NCBI GenBank assembly: GCA_944990035.1
Contig: CALYLX010000101.1
Span: 1 to 64,000, forward strand
Origin: Clitopilus passeckerianus
Lineage: Eukaryota; Basidiomycota; Agaricomycetes; Agaricales; Entolomataceae
Length of the DNA: 64,000 nucleotides
Direction: 5' to 3'
Position numbers and translations under genes: made by a program. The notes under the pieces are model-generated. The model was not told where the DNA came from, ran no database searches, and worked only from the letters and a program-made list of their open reading frames with translations. Each line of letters opens with the position of its first letter. Position 1 is the stretch's first letter. Shown piece after piece: positions 1 to 10,264 of this stretch.

Positions 1-561
1 ACTTCGGCAACTCCTGATCCTACTGGTATTGGGAAGACCTGACGCTCCTCGAATTCGCGGTCAAAGTAGTTCAACGCTTCTCCTACCAACAGCTCCTCCC
101 CAAGAAATGTTGGTGCATCGGATACCAGCGACCACCGGAAGCACAATACCAGGATGAATTTTACCGTTGCTGCTTTGAACACTCCAAGAAATCTTTCATT
201 TCATTTCCTGAGTTCGGGGATGCTAGCGGCAGGGTTGACTTCTATATCCCTTGCAACCAATGGGGTGTGGAGCTGCTATGTGACGGGGACAGGCTCGAAA
301 GCCATGCATCCCGCTTCACAGGCTCTGGCAAATATGCACGTATGACGTTCAGTGACTATATCATTCTTGACTTCCGCAAAAATCGACCTCAGAAGAAGCA
401 TCCTGGTTAGTTATATCTCCGTCTCTTCTGTCCCTTCTTGACCCCCAAATCCAGGAATATCAAAGCTCTACCATGTTGTATTTAGCAGTGACTATAGGAA
501 CGTTCAGCTTCTGGCCGGGTCATCCTTGGATGAGATTGCGGTGTTTGAGCTTTTGAACTAG
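1..561 (+). CDS. 3' end of a Crinkler/RHS-like protein, 5' truncated by window edge
   Basis: An open frame runs from about base 19 to the TAG at 559-561, with one intron at 406-454 (gttag...ccag). The protein contains GRVDFYIPCNQWGVELL, then SRFTGSGKYARM, YIILDFRKNRPQKKHPG and KLYHVVFSSDYRNVQLLAG. This order (RVDF, WGVEL, SGKY, DYI-LDFR, KKHP, L-HVVF) resembles the C-terminal part of fungal Crinkler/RHS-like proteins, some of which carry a PD-(D/E)xK-type nuclease fold. That match is from memory of the family and was not searched. A TGA lies in frame at about 16-18, so either an intron boundary sits near there or the gene is damaged. The N-terminal half lies outside the window. Host proteins of this type are proposed nucleases or effector relatives; no role is shown here. 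Confidence 0.5.
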
Positions 562-910
562 CTTCCTCATTACATACCCAGACAGATCGGTATTCTTTGC
601 GTTAATTAAACCATTTAATTTCTCCATATCTCTCATGATCACAAGCCAATCCCCGTAGGGCATGGAGGAAGATTGTCATCGTCGGATGAAAGAACAATGA
701 TATCTTTCCTGGATGAAGCTAAAAGGTTTTAAATCGCAACAGGGTTTACCGGGATTCGAAACCGAACCCGCCGAAGTTGCTTGACTCCAGCCTTCAAAGC
801 AAATAACGCGACCCTTTTCGTGCGAGGCCATCATGACGCGACTTGAAGCTTGAATAGCAGTCTTGGCAACGCTTTACGACGCACCGACTTTACTCTTTCA
901 TAGCTCAACA
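562..910. other. Intergenic, nothing recognised
   Basis: Spacer between the truncated gene and the EXPERA gene. A tRNA-like T-arm appearance near 750-780 was examined and rejected. No convincing ORF was found. Confidence 0.5.
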
Positions 911-1556
911 ATGACAGGCTCTATATCATCATTATACCGCCCGAGAGACATGTGGATAGTCTTTTTTTGATCACTTATGCTCTGACCATCGTCTGTGAGT
1001 TCGGATGTTACCTCGTCAATCTCGCCTGGGCTAACTGCAGGCAATCTTAGGTGTCGATAACATTGCTCTATACCCACCTGAACTTGTTCCAGGGCCCCTA
1101 ATGGCTCTTCACAAGCACTATTTGACGACATACAATGACCAGCTCGCCATCTCTCGACCTCACTGGTTCCATTTCTTCGCTCTCGGAGAGGCCCTCTACC
1201 AGTTTCCCATCACCGTCTGGTCTCTTTGGGCATTCTGGACCCAGAACCCCAAAGGCCCTCTGCACCTCCTCATTTGGAGTGTGGTCACCGCCGGCACTAC
1301 GTTTACTTGCATGTACGAATTCTGGCATAACGATTTTGACGGCAAGATGAGCTGGGATCAGAGGAAGTCGTTGATTGGGATGTTTGGTATTTACGCTGGT
1401 ATCTGTAAGTCTACTCTAATACCAGCCTTTTCTTCATGTGCTGATTCTGCTGTAGTCACACTTATTGGAGTCGACATGTTCGGTCGTATCCAGAAGACCC
1501 TCACTGCCGCAGTGGCACCTGCCAAGGCGGTGTCCACTAGTGAGAAGGCAGACTGA
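911..1556 (+). CDS. EXPERA-domain (TMEM97/sigma-2 receptor-like) membrane protein with apparent frameshift
   Basis: Three exons are supported: 911-994, 1051-1404 and 1456-1556. Exons 2 and 3 give VDNIALYPPELVPGPL, RPHWFHFFALGEALYQFPI and FWHNDFDG, matching the TMEM97 layout (DLQ-LYP-EL, PxWF-SF-ELVFQLPF). EXPERA proteins are four-TM ER proteins related to emopamil-binding sterol isomerases. Exon 1 starts at MTGSISSLYRPRDMWIVFF, the expected first TM segment, but the poly-T run at 962-968 has seven T. This puts TGA in frame; one extra T restores the frame and gives 179 aa, close to human TMEM97 (176 aa). So either the assembly misses a base in a homopolymer or the allele is broken. A shorter product could start at MALHKHYL (1101) but would lack TM1. 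Family assignment is good; the start depends on the frameshift. Confidence 0.75.
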
Positions 1557-1951
1557 AGTGGGGTCTCAAGTTAGCAACTGTGCAGATATCCAGTTCACAA
1601 CTTTGATAGTGATTTATTGGTGCTATATCTAGATATTAAAATAGATTGGCGATGTACTGGAGGCTTTTGTAGTTAAGCGGCGCAGGAGGCGCAGTAGAGC
1701 AACCACGGTTACGATAATATTGCGATGATCACCTTCACCACCATCTTCGTTGATAATAACCTATCAAACTGAAATTTCCAATACACAGCTATTGAAGAAT
1801 CTAGCGCATTGCTAGCGCTGACGCCCACGGATTGATACACATGGACGATCGGGGGCGGTCCATCTTTACCGATGTATACGGGGTACCAAACTTTCTTTAG
1901 CCTTTCGACAATTCCCTCGCCGTCTCCAGTAGTAAGAAAACCAATACATCC
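1557..1951. other. Intergenic spacer
   Basis: Spacer between the EXPERA gene and the first BRI3-like copy. No coding segment is supported. It must hold the 3' end of the first gene and the promoter of the second. Confidence 0.4.
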
Positions 1952-2742
1952 ATGATCGTCGACAAAACCGAAGACGCACAAACTCAACGACGAGGAAGCG
2001 TCCAGCAGCCACCTCCGGCTTACGAGCTCGACCCCGTTGACCCGCCTCAACCACACGCGCCCAGCTTCCCCCAACCTACCTTCAACCCAAACCAGGCTTA
2101 CTCTCCTTCTTCCTCCCTACCGCCGTCACCAGGGTTCCAATCACCTTTCGGAACACCACCTCAACCTAGACCGCAAGCGTACCCCAATGGCAGCCTACCG
2201 TCGCGCCAGGGTAGTAATGGCCCAGCACCTGAGAGTCCCAGTCACAGTCATTTCGGACTATCACCCCAGCCGGCGGGTTCGCTGAACCACCATCCAATAC
2301 CATCGCAGGCTAGCGTCACTAGGCAGGGATCTCAGCAATGGGGCCAGCAGCCAGGGCCCCAGCGTGCTTTGTCGGCTGCTGAGCTTGGGGAGAGGTACAG
2401 GGCCGAACGTGCGTTTCTTTCAGACTCTTGAGTTGACTTCGTGTTTCTAACTTTATTTCTGCTCGAGATAGAATTCGCGCTCTGTGCCAGTGGGAAACAT
2501 GAACCTTCAACGAAATATGGCGTTTGGGGAATAATTTGTGCAGTCGTGCGTCTGCCGGTGCCGTTCTCCCTATCTTTATCCACTAACGTTGCTTATTTCT
2601 ATAAAGATATTTTTCCCAATTGGATTCATTTGCATGTTGTGCGTGCTCCTCGTTTTGTTCTCCCTGTACCCAGGATACTGATAGTTGTTTGTACAGTATG
2701 GACGTAGAAGAGCGGTGTACGAGATGTGGAAATGTCCTATGA
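1952..2742 (+). CDS. BRI3-like tandem paralogue 1 (PPxY, proline-rich)
   Basis: Four exons: 1952-2408, 2472-2545 (74 nt), 2607-2638 (32 nt) and 2697-2742; intron phases 1, 0, 2; 202 aa. The N-terminus is about 150 aa of Pro/Ser/Gln-rich, probably disordered sequence with a PPAY motif (QQPPPAYELD), ending in ELGERYRAE. The conserved module follows: FALCASGKHEPSTKYG, a hydrophobic stretch containing FFPIGFICM, then DVEERCTRCG. The layout (PPxY, Cys/His knuckle, one hydrophobic segment, CxxC) resembles animal BRI3 and, more loosely, LITAF: small endolysosomal membrane proteins whose PPxY motifs bind WW domains of NEDD4-type ubiquitin ligases. Function here is inference. It is the largest-but-one member and opens the eight-gene array. 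Confidence 0.75.
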
Positions 2743-3360
2743 TTCCAACGACCAAAAACATTATGCACTTGGTTTCGGTCTCTCAACCCCATACTCCATC
2801 TATACCATATACTTTCGTTCATACTTTTATTACTCTTATGCTCACCATATTTATCAGCCCTACATAATGTAATGGATGGTTGAGTGGACTTCTTCATTCC
2901 ACGGGATCCAAAGCTGACTTCCTACAGAATATACAATTCATTCCTCGGATACACATCTATTCGTCCCCACAAATGAGCTGAATCTGAAACTCGAGCTTTT
3001 CGAGCTATTAGGCATGATTTGCCTCGAGGCTACAGAGATTGGACAATTTTGTGATCTGGAGTCAGGAGCCTGCACCTCAACCTCGGCCTAAAAATAACGC
3101 TTCCTCCCCGCAGCTCCAAAAGCTGTGTGATCGTGATGACCCGACTCAATACCACCGGTGGATGCCTGTGGATGCACAGTCTGCTTGGCGACGGCTACCC
3201 CTACTGCAGGGCATGAACCGTGGATACCTGATAAAGGCCCATACTCGTCGGTGATGCAGCGAATATATATTACCTATTCCCCCTCATTCTTCTCACCTTC
3301 CTAACTACCCACCCTCAGCTCGACCCATAACTTCGCGAACAGCGACTGACTGAGACTACA
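2743..3360. other. Intergenic spacer with TATA-like box upstream of copy 2
   Basis: No coding segment is supported. A TATA-like tatatatta at about 3264-3272 lies 97 bp before the ATG of copy 2. Confidence 0.4.
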
Positions 3361-3866
3361 ATGATTGACAAAGCAAACCCCGACACCTCCGGCACCAACA
3401 CGAACTACGCAGCACCTTCAGGACCTCCTCCCGCATATCCTGAAGAAACCACCAAATCACTTCACTCACAACCCTTGCGCAGTCAGCCCGGGCTCCAGCC
3501 TGATGGTGAGACTACAGCACAGTTGGGGGAAAGATATCGGTCTGAAAGTAAGTCTTCTCGTTCTCATATGGGTTTTGTAGGTTGCTAACTGATATCGATA
3601 GTGTTTGCGAGATGTGCTATAGGCAACCACGAACGAGAGAAGAAGTATGGTGTCTGTGGGATTATATGTGCCATTGTAGGTCGTCCTTGTTGGTCTTGCT
3701 GATGAATAGGGAGTATAACTGGGTCAAATAGGTGTTCTTCCCTATTGGATTGATTTGTCTCTTGTGAGTTTGACGGTATACCTTGTGGATGACATAGAGG
3801 GCTCACTACATTCTGATTAGTTCCGATTTAGAAGAGAGATGCGCTAGATGCGGCAAGAGACTCTGA
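3361..3866 (+). CDS. BRI3-like tandem paralogue 2
   Basis: Exons 3361-3547, 3602-3675 (74 nt), 3732-3763 (32 nt) and 3821-3866; phases 1, 0, 2 as in copy 1; 112 aa. The N-terminus is short (62 aa) with PPPAYPEE, a PPxY motif, and ends AQLGERYRSE. The module reads FARCAIGNHEREKKYG, VFFPIGLICL, then DLEERCARCGKRL. The first cysteine/histidine pair (C-x4-H) and the last CxRCG are conserved. Start at 3361 is the only ATG in frame after the TATA-like box. Same inferred role as copy 1: membrane-anchored PPxY adaptor. Confidence 0.75.
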
Positions 3867-5005
3867 CCTCGCCCGGATTCGACGGACATCCCTGATATGA
3901 TGCATTACCTCTAAAAACCTTGGTCCTTTCTATGATCTCGTATAGTAACCTACATTGAGCAGGCAAGTCTTCGGGTTCACTTTCTGGAAATCTGATCCTC
4001 ATACAACCTATCTGGAATAGCTATAATATTGTTTCTTCAATTCAACTGGATTTTCCATGCCTAAATGTCCTGAATGGCTGTAACAGCACTCGGAACGGTT
4101 GCACGCCTACTGATCGACAGCGGTTCAATTTGTCTCCAGGTTGCCAGTCTTGCGTCTCAACTTGACTTGTCGCAGTGAGCCTCGCCTGGGGAGTTCCCCA
4201 CGGTGCGGCAAGGGTCGAATTCCGTCCAACGACCGCGAGGCATGATGCATGAGCTTCCATACCTCGAGTCCGTTTTGAACGCGATGCTCCCTAGGAGTCT
4301 TGGCGCTTTCAACATTTCTCTCAGCTTAGCTGGCCCAAGGCGACGACACACGCATCAGACAGCAAGAAGTAGCCTCGAAGTTGAGTCTGGCACGCGACAT
4401 GGAACGGTACTCAAACGCCATCCCTTCCCATTTGCGCACCTCCTTGTGCACTATGGTGGTTCCTTGCATTCGTACAAGGTTCTGCCAATCAACTGTGGCT
4501 GGTCGTTTCTTCAGTTCCGGTTCTATTTATAGATCCAGCAGATCTCCCTCAACGGATAGCTCACGAAAGCTCTTACGACCTTCAGAATCGACACAAGACA
4601 TGATCCTATCGACTGGATTGAGGGCGTGAGTTACTATTTTGCGACATCCATCAGGTCACGCTACCACCACCACAAATCACCACAGGAATGATTTCAGCTT
4701 ATCGTTGAGCTATCTGGGCCTCCAATTCGCGGTTTTCGCATCGTCAACAGCTGATTGCCCAAGTGGGGAAGGGGTCGGCGACGTTCCATAGGTGATGATC
4801 ATCTCTTTGACAGTTAGATACATCCCCGGAAATCTGCGAGCCGCATGTCCAGAGAGAAGTGTATTGACCTGAATCTGCAAATACTGTCAGATGGATTGCG
4901 TTCAAAATCGAGGTGCTCTAATCTTTGGGGAAGAGGCGTATAAAACGACCTGTCTAGACCACAGGGATGTTTTGCCTCCCGCAAACTCAGAGACGAGAAC
5001 CCGAG
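3867..5005. other. Intergenic spacer
   Basis: About 1.1 kb between copies 2 and 3. Short ORFs on both strands show no family resemblance. No decayed BRI3-like module was recognised. Confidence 0.4.
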
Positions 5006-5567
5006 ATGAATGAGAATTCTCAAGCTGGCGCCCCTTTCCCCCGCTTACCGGTAAGAAGTCATTGCTATCATTTCTACCTGATGGGACTTCACATTTCCTG
5101 ATGTGTGGCAGGTCGCCTACTCAGTGGCAATCGCCTAGCCTACATCCTGAGACAGTGGCGCAGGTTGGAGACGGATACAAGACTGAGCGTGAGTTATTCA
5201 TATTTTTCAACGAAACCATGTATGCCTACTGACGTTACTTGATAGTCTACGCAAAATGCGCTGCTGGTTACCATGATAAGGAAACTAAGTATCCTATCTG
5301 TGCAATTATACTTACTGTTGTACGTCCTATACTTCATGCGAGTCGGTTCTCCCAAATTCATGTCTCATCCAGGTTTTCTTCCCCATTGGGCTGGCGTTCC
5401 TCTTGTGAGTTCTAACTACTTTCCTCCCTCCGGTGCGATGAGCTCACTTTTCTTTCTGCAGTTGTTTCAAAGAGGAACGATGTGGTCGTTGTGGGGTAAG
5501 GCTCGCCGAGTCGGGTGGAAAACCTTCGTACTCCTTTCCTTCTAGTGCACTGGCAACTTCTGAGTGA
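5006..5567 (+). CDS. BRI3-like tandem paralogue 3 (divergent, extended C-terminus)
   Basis: The module exons are clear: the exon ending at 5188, then 5246-5319 (74 nt), 5373-5404 (32 nt) and 5462-5567. They encode LYAKCAAGYHDKETKY, VFFPIGLAFL and FKEERCGRCG. The N-terminus is uncertain. ATG at 5006 (MNENSQAG) needs an intron ending at a CTACTCAG acceptor. The overlapping ATG at 5010 (MRILKLAP) uses a better gtaag...gcag intron at about 5051-5112. Unlike its sisters it has no PPxY in either model. It runs about 20 residues past the usual CGKRL end because GGGTAAGG is read through (GVRLAESGG...), stopping at 5567. The most divergent member, possibly relaxing or changing in function. Confidence 0.6.
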
Positions 5568-6082
5568 ACTTACGGCTTGTGTGTCCATGCAATTCAGAAA
5601 TGATGATGAGTGTTCCAGGATGCTGCTCTGATGCCCTCAGATAAGTAGGCATCTGTTGGCTTCAATTCTCCTCAAGGGTGTAACTCCCTTTTCACAGCCT
5701 GGCGAAGAAGCTGACGTTGTCTGCTGTCTGAACCTTTAACGGCTCCACCCAAAAAACAAAAACAAAAAAGTAGGCATCTGTTCGGGGTGGAATGCACAAC
5801 GCCGATTCATGGCCTTGAGGACAGCTACTAGTAGCGTTTATTCACGGGTGCAGAACTTGATAAACATCCTGCTTCACACCCCAAGTACAGCGTTTTCACC
5901 TGTGATGGTGGAAGGCGCCAATCTATCTCGTTTGCTTGGCAAATGATATTTCACCACAGAAAACATCCCGTGTTCGATAACCGATGCCATAATGCCTGGC
6001 TTGTCGGCGACACAAAAACATATATTAACGTCCTCTAAGTTTGGCTTTTGCTAAACAAACGTTCTAAATTTCGCACAGCACA
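5568..6082. other. Intergenic spacer, start of a duplicated promoter block
   Basis: From about 5874 the sequence (cttgtcggcgacac and neighbours) is closely repeated 813 bp downstream, before copy 5. It therefore belongs to the recent duplication that made copies 4 and 5. Confidence 0.6.
6021..6027 (+). promoter_or_regulatory. TATA-like box of copy 4
   Basis: acatatatta lies 62 bp before ATG 6083 and is preserved in the duplicated unit at the same distance. Confidence 0.5.
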
Positions 6083-6539
6083 ATGAGCGAGAAAACCCAA
6101 GTCTCTCCGCCCACATATTCTACAGGGAATCAAGGGGCAAACCCCCTCCCACCAGTACCAGTGGCCACAACAGCAGCAGAGGTCGGCGATAGATTCAAAT
6201 CTGAACGTGAGTCATCAATATGAAATACAAATTCCTACCAGGTCGCAGATCACTGACAGGTGAACACAGAGCTGGCCAAGTGTGCGGCTGGAAAACATGA
6301 TAGACAGACAACTTATGGTATGTGCGGCCTGGTTGCTGCAATTGTATGTCGTAGTTCTTCATATCAGTGAGCTTAACATACTGATTCGTTGTTCGACTAG
6401 GCACTTTTCCCCATCGGACTTCTAGTCATGCTGTGAGTGGTTTCATTTTCCGTACCGGGATTGCTATTGATACAAGCTCATTTCCCACAGCTGCGATAAA
6501 GAAGTAAGGTGCGCAAGGTGTGGAGAGAGAGTTGAATGA
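6083..6539 (+). CDS. BRI3-like tandem paralogue 4
   Basis: Exons 6083-6206, 6270-6343 (74 nt), 6401-6432 (32 nt) and 6491-6539. Phases are 1, 0, 2. The compact N-terminus begins MSEKTQVSPPTYSTG, holding a PPTY motif, and ends AAEVGDRFKSE. The module is LAKCAAGKHDRQTTYG, ALFPIGLLVML and CDKEVRCARCGERVE. About 90 aa, close in size to animal BRI3. The stop at 6537-6539 follows the CARCG knuckle directly. Nearly a twin of copy 5 by recent duplication. Inferred single-pass endomembrane adaptor. Confidence 0.75.
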
Positions 6540-6895
6540 ATTTGGACTACATTTCTTCGTCAGCGGTACCGTACGATATGTTTCAAGTTTCTCTATGTCT
6601 TCATCCAAAAACCTAGCAGTGGTGTTGGAGATGATCAACCGACTGCCAATGGGGAAAACATCGACTTGATAGATATCTTACTTTACGCTCCAAGTACATG
6701 TTTCAACACCCTTGATTGTGGAAGGTGCCAGCCTCTTTTGTTTGCTTAGCGGAATGAAATTCGACCACAGCAATACATCTCATGTTTGACAACCGATATC
6801 GTAATGCCTGGCTTGTCGGCGACACAGAAACATATATTTACACCCTCCCAAATTGACTTTCGCTAAACTCGACGTTCTAAAGTTCACACAACACA
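6540..6895. other. Intergenic spacer between twin copies
   Basis: Mostly the duplicated promoter block (from about 6688) matching 5874-6082. No gene seen. Confidence 0.6.
6833..6840 (+). promoter_or_regulatory. TATA-like box of copy 5
   Basis: acatatattta lies 63 bp before ATG 6896 and matches the box of copy 4. Confidence 0.5.
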
Positions 6896-7342
6896 ATGAG
6901 CGAGAAAACTCAAGTCTCTCCCCCCACATATTCTATGGACAACCAAGGGGCGAGTCCCCTCCAACCACAACCAACGGCGGCAGAGGCCGGCAACAGATAC
7001 AGGTCTGAGCGTAAGTTATCAATATAAAATATAAATTCCTACCAGGTATCGGATCACTGATATTGAACACAGAACTAGCGAAGTGTGCAGCTGGTAACCA
7101 CGATAAAAAGACCACCTATGGTACTTGCGGCCTGATCGCTGCAATTGTGTGTCTTCGCTTTTCACATCGCTGAGGTGAATTTCCCCACTCATTACTCTAA
7201 TAGGGTCTCTTTCCTATTGGACTTGTATTCCTGCTGTAAGTGGCCGCGTTTTCCTTGCAGATATTGCTTCTGATGGCTCATTTCCCCCAGTTGCGACAAA
7301 CAAGAAAGATGTGTGAGGTGCGGAGAGAGAATTGAATATTGA
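6896..7342 (+). CDS. BRI3-like tandem paralogue 5
   Basis: Exons 6896-7010, 7073-7146 (74 nt), 7204-7235 (32 nt) and 7291-7342; phases 1, 0, 2. It begins MSEKTQVSPPTYSMD (PPTY) and ends its variable part AAEAGNRYRSE. Module: LAKCAAGNHDKKTTYG, GLFPIGLVFL, CDKQERCVRCGERIEY. The twin of copy 4 but with a shorter linker and one extra C-terminal residue. The N-terminal 13 residues are identical to copy 4, while the proline linker has already changed. This fits fast drift of the disordered part and constraint on the module. Confidence 0.75.
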
Positions 7343-7913
7343 TTCGTGGAATTGGGCTCTGCTTGTCTTTACTTTCGGCTGTACCATATGATAAACGTTT
7401 TGCTTCACGTCTTCATCCAAAAACGCCTTGCAAAAAGCAACGATCATGATGCGTGTTGGAGGCTTTATACTGCTTCAATGGGGAAATATTTCATCTTTCC
7501 GTCGATCACGGCTTTTGCCCAGAACGAACTCTTTCGCACACTGTCACCACCGCCAACAGTCTGCAAACTCACGGAGGGGATAAGCAATCTCAGAGTTAAA
7601 ACCGATATTTTGCCTGGAGGTATTGGGCATCGAACGTTTACAGCTGAGCTTCAGGCAATTGCAGTACAGACACTGGTTTGCCGGCAAACCGTTCCTAGCT
7701 GCCAAAACTCCCAACAATGCCATCGTTGATAAAACGGGCAGCTGGTCAGAGATCATTCTCAGCAGGCCTTTAACAACAACATATTCAGGGGCATGGCCTG
7801 TCAAGATATTTTGGTTGCACAGTCCTGTGCTCTCAGGTACCCAAGCGACACGCTGATCTCTTCTTTCTTTCCCGCACTTCAAAGATACCCTCGTCGACAC
7901 ATTCACTGGAACG
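7343..7913. other. Intergenic spacer
   Basis: No supported gene. ORFs on both strands here lack family resemblance. The segment should contain the copy 6 promoter. Confidence 0.4.
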
Positions 7914-8769
7914 ATGTCCATGAACAAGGAAGCTGAAGCCCTTGGCACTGCAAGCCAAACACCAGCGCCACAACCTCCGCCTACTTATTCTTACCCTCAG
8001 GCTCCAGGAGGAGTTCCAATCCAGCCCACGTTCACCGGCAATGGACAACAACAATTCGCGCAAAACATGCAGTTCTCTCCGATGGCACCCATGGCCCAGC
8101 TCCCAACGATGCAGAATCCGGCAGTTGGCATGAACCCTCCTACGGTCACCAGGGTAAACACAGCGCCTCCTCTCGGAACTCAGACGATTGGTGTCGGTGC
8201 GACTCAACTGCAGCCCGGAATGGGTGTTCCGTTGCAACCAAGTCTCGGTTCTCCTCAATTCGTTCAACAAACTGGCTCTGGTTTTGCGCCCGGTATCGTT
8301 CCCCAGGGTGTTCAAATGAATCAATTTGGGCAGATGAACCCAGCCGTAGGCCAACAGCAGTATGTTCCATACCCAGTCCTGGTCCAACCTCAGCCACCAG
8401 CTGGTCCCACCGCCGCTCAGATCGGCGAGCAGTATATGTCCCAACGTGAGTAATACCTCTGTTTTGGCCCTCTTATGGACCATGCTGAGCGCAACCATCA
8501 GAATATGCCCTGTGTGCGACTGGAAACCACGATCGGAGGAAGAAGTATGGGATTGTCGGTATAATTTGTGCTATAGTGAGTCTTAGTAACCGCAGAGGAT
8601 GGACAGATCCTAAGGCCTCTCTTCCTTTAGGTTTTCTTCCCCATTGGCCTGGTCTGTATGTTGTAAGTCCTGCCTTTCCCTCACCCATATCTTTACAGAC
8701 CCACCTGACGATTTCTCTCACAGTGCAGATCAAGAAGAATCGTGCGCTCGGTGCGGAAAAAGGCTGTGA
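7914..8769 (+). CDS. BRI3-like tandem paralogue 6 (long Pro/Gln/Met-rich N-terminus)
   Basis: Exons 7914-8445, 8502-8575 (74 nt), 8631-8662 (32 nt) and 8724-8769; phases 1, 0, 2; about 228 aa. The first exon encodes about 177 residues of low-complexity Pro/Gln/Met/Gly sequence starting MSMNKEAEALG. It contains PPPTYSYP (PPTY) and ends AAQIGEQYMSQ. Module: YALCATGNHDRRKKYG, VFFPIGLVCML, DQEESCARCGKRL. The MSMN-KEAE start is shared with copies 7 and 8, which defines a second subfamily. This copy lacks the intron that splits the N-terminus of copies 7 and 8. Confidence 0.78.
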
Positions 8770-9521
8770 TCGAATCTTCACTTGTGTCATTTGGGGATAC
8801 GCGTTGTTTGTATATTAGTTCTGCTCTTATTTATTCTCGCCTGGACGATCCCTTGATTCTTTGAAATGACTCCCGTCGAACGCGGTGCACGTTCCAACTT
8901 TTCAACAACATTCGACCAGCTCATGACCTGTGACTCTCAGTGAGGAATGAGCAAAGCTCGGGCTTTCTCTACAGGTGCCTCGGAGTCACGATAGGTTCAG
9001 ACATCTGTGTCTGTGGAGGACTGATACCGGTTCCAAGCAAAGGAATGGTTCTCCAGGCTATGTGGTTCTTTCGGAATTCCTGAATCCTCCCAGAATTGCC
9101 ATCAGGCACCAACTAGCAGATCCACAACTTTAAGGTTCAGTCCCTCCGCACACGCCTCATCGCACTTTAGCGAAATGACGTTTCCGTCTCCAAAATATGC
9201 TCTCATCTGACTGGGCTTTCCAAGTTGGAGGCTGAACTTAGACTTTGCAAGTACCATGGCACTGACTGCATCGTTGGGATGTTCAGCGGAATGCTAGTGA
9301 CTCTCGTACGTGTTCTCAAGGGGGACTCTGAACCTCTGAGGGTTTGGTCCCCTTAATCCCGTTCCGTTGACTGGTTTGATCGGAAGTAAGTAGACGCCCA
9401 CTGCAAGGAACATTTGCCCTCGATGTAGTCTCGAGCGTCCAGGGACAAACGAGTGACACACTTTCATAAGAAGGCAAGGCGTCCCCGGTCTGTCTGACCA
9501 CCCAACTCCTGCCACGACGCC
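8770..9521. other. Intergenic spacer with duplicated block
   Basis: From about 9081 (tgaatcctcccagaat onward) the sequence is repeated, more diverged, from about 10544 upstream of copy 8. No gene seen. Confidence 0.5.
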
Positions 9522-10264
9522 ATGTCCATGAACAGAGAAGCTGAGGCCTTTGGCAACATCAATCGAGTTTCATCTCCCCCTCACACCATCTCTTCTCCAC
9601 CCTTTGGGTCCGTTCAGCCTTCGTACACGGGACCACCGCAATTACAGACCACTGCTCGCTCTCCTGTGACACTTATGAGCCAACTTCCGCCGGTAAATCA
9701 GTTCGGGATGGCGCAGCCTGGAATGACTGTCAACACATTACAAGTAGGTGTTTGTTTTATTGAGTATCGAAGGATAGTTAATTGAAATGCTGACCCAGGG
9801 CACGCAAATGAGCCAGAATACCATGAACCCCGCACTCCAGCCTTCAATGGTCCAATATCCCGTCCTCATGCAGCCTCCTGTTATAATTCAGCAACAGCCG
9901 CCAACGCAAACCTCTACAGCAGCGCATATTGGGGAACACTACATAGCACAACGTAGGCTCTCTTCGAAAAGGTTGAGAATCAATTTCTGATTCTGCCGAC
10001 TATAGAATTCGCATTGTGCGCTACTGGGAATCACGATCGGACCAAAAAATATGGGATGCTGGGTATTGTGTGCGCTATCGTGAGTATTCTCATTCACTTC
10101 TTGTGCTTTTAGCCTCTCATTTGGATCCATCTTCTAGTTATTTTTCCCAATTGGATTTGTCTGCATGTTGTAAGTATGCGACACAAACAGAAGCATACGC
10201 TTACCCCGTTTTGTTTAGTGCGGACATCGAAGAGTCATGTACACGGTGTGGGAAGAGGCTTTAA
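9522..10264 (+). CDS. BRI3-like tandem paralogue 7 (PPxY degenerate)
   Basis: Five exons: 9522-9743, 9799-9952, 10006-10079 (74 nt), 10138-10169 (32 nt) and 10219-10264. The extra first intron is phase 0; the others keep phases 1, 0, 2. It starts MSMNREAEAFGNI. The position equivalent to SPPVYTF of copy 8 reads SPPHTIS, so the PPxY tyrosine is missing. The second exon is GTQMSQNTMNPALQP-like and ends AAHIGEHYIAQ. Module: FALCATGNHDRTKKYG, LFFPIGFVCML, DIEESCTRCGKRL. The membrane module is intact while the predicted WW-binding motif is lost. Confidence 0.75.

Larger units (their letters stand above)
5874..7342 (+). repeat. Recent tandem segmental duplication (units about 5874-6539 and 6688-7342)
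   Basis: Two units of about 660-810 bp each carry promoter, all four exons and all three introns of a BRI3-like gene. Shared blocks include gcttgtcggcgacaca, the TATA boxes and MSEKTQVSPPTYS. The ATGs are 813 bp apart (6083 and 6896). Introns are similar as well as exons, so the event is younger than the rest of the array. Confidence 0.8.

Noticed and set aside
735..800. tRNA-like T-arm (reverse strand ggtttcgaatccc)
   Set aside because: No acceptor stem, D-arm or anticodon arm could be paired around it.
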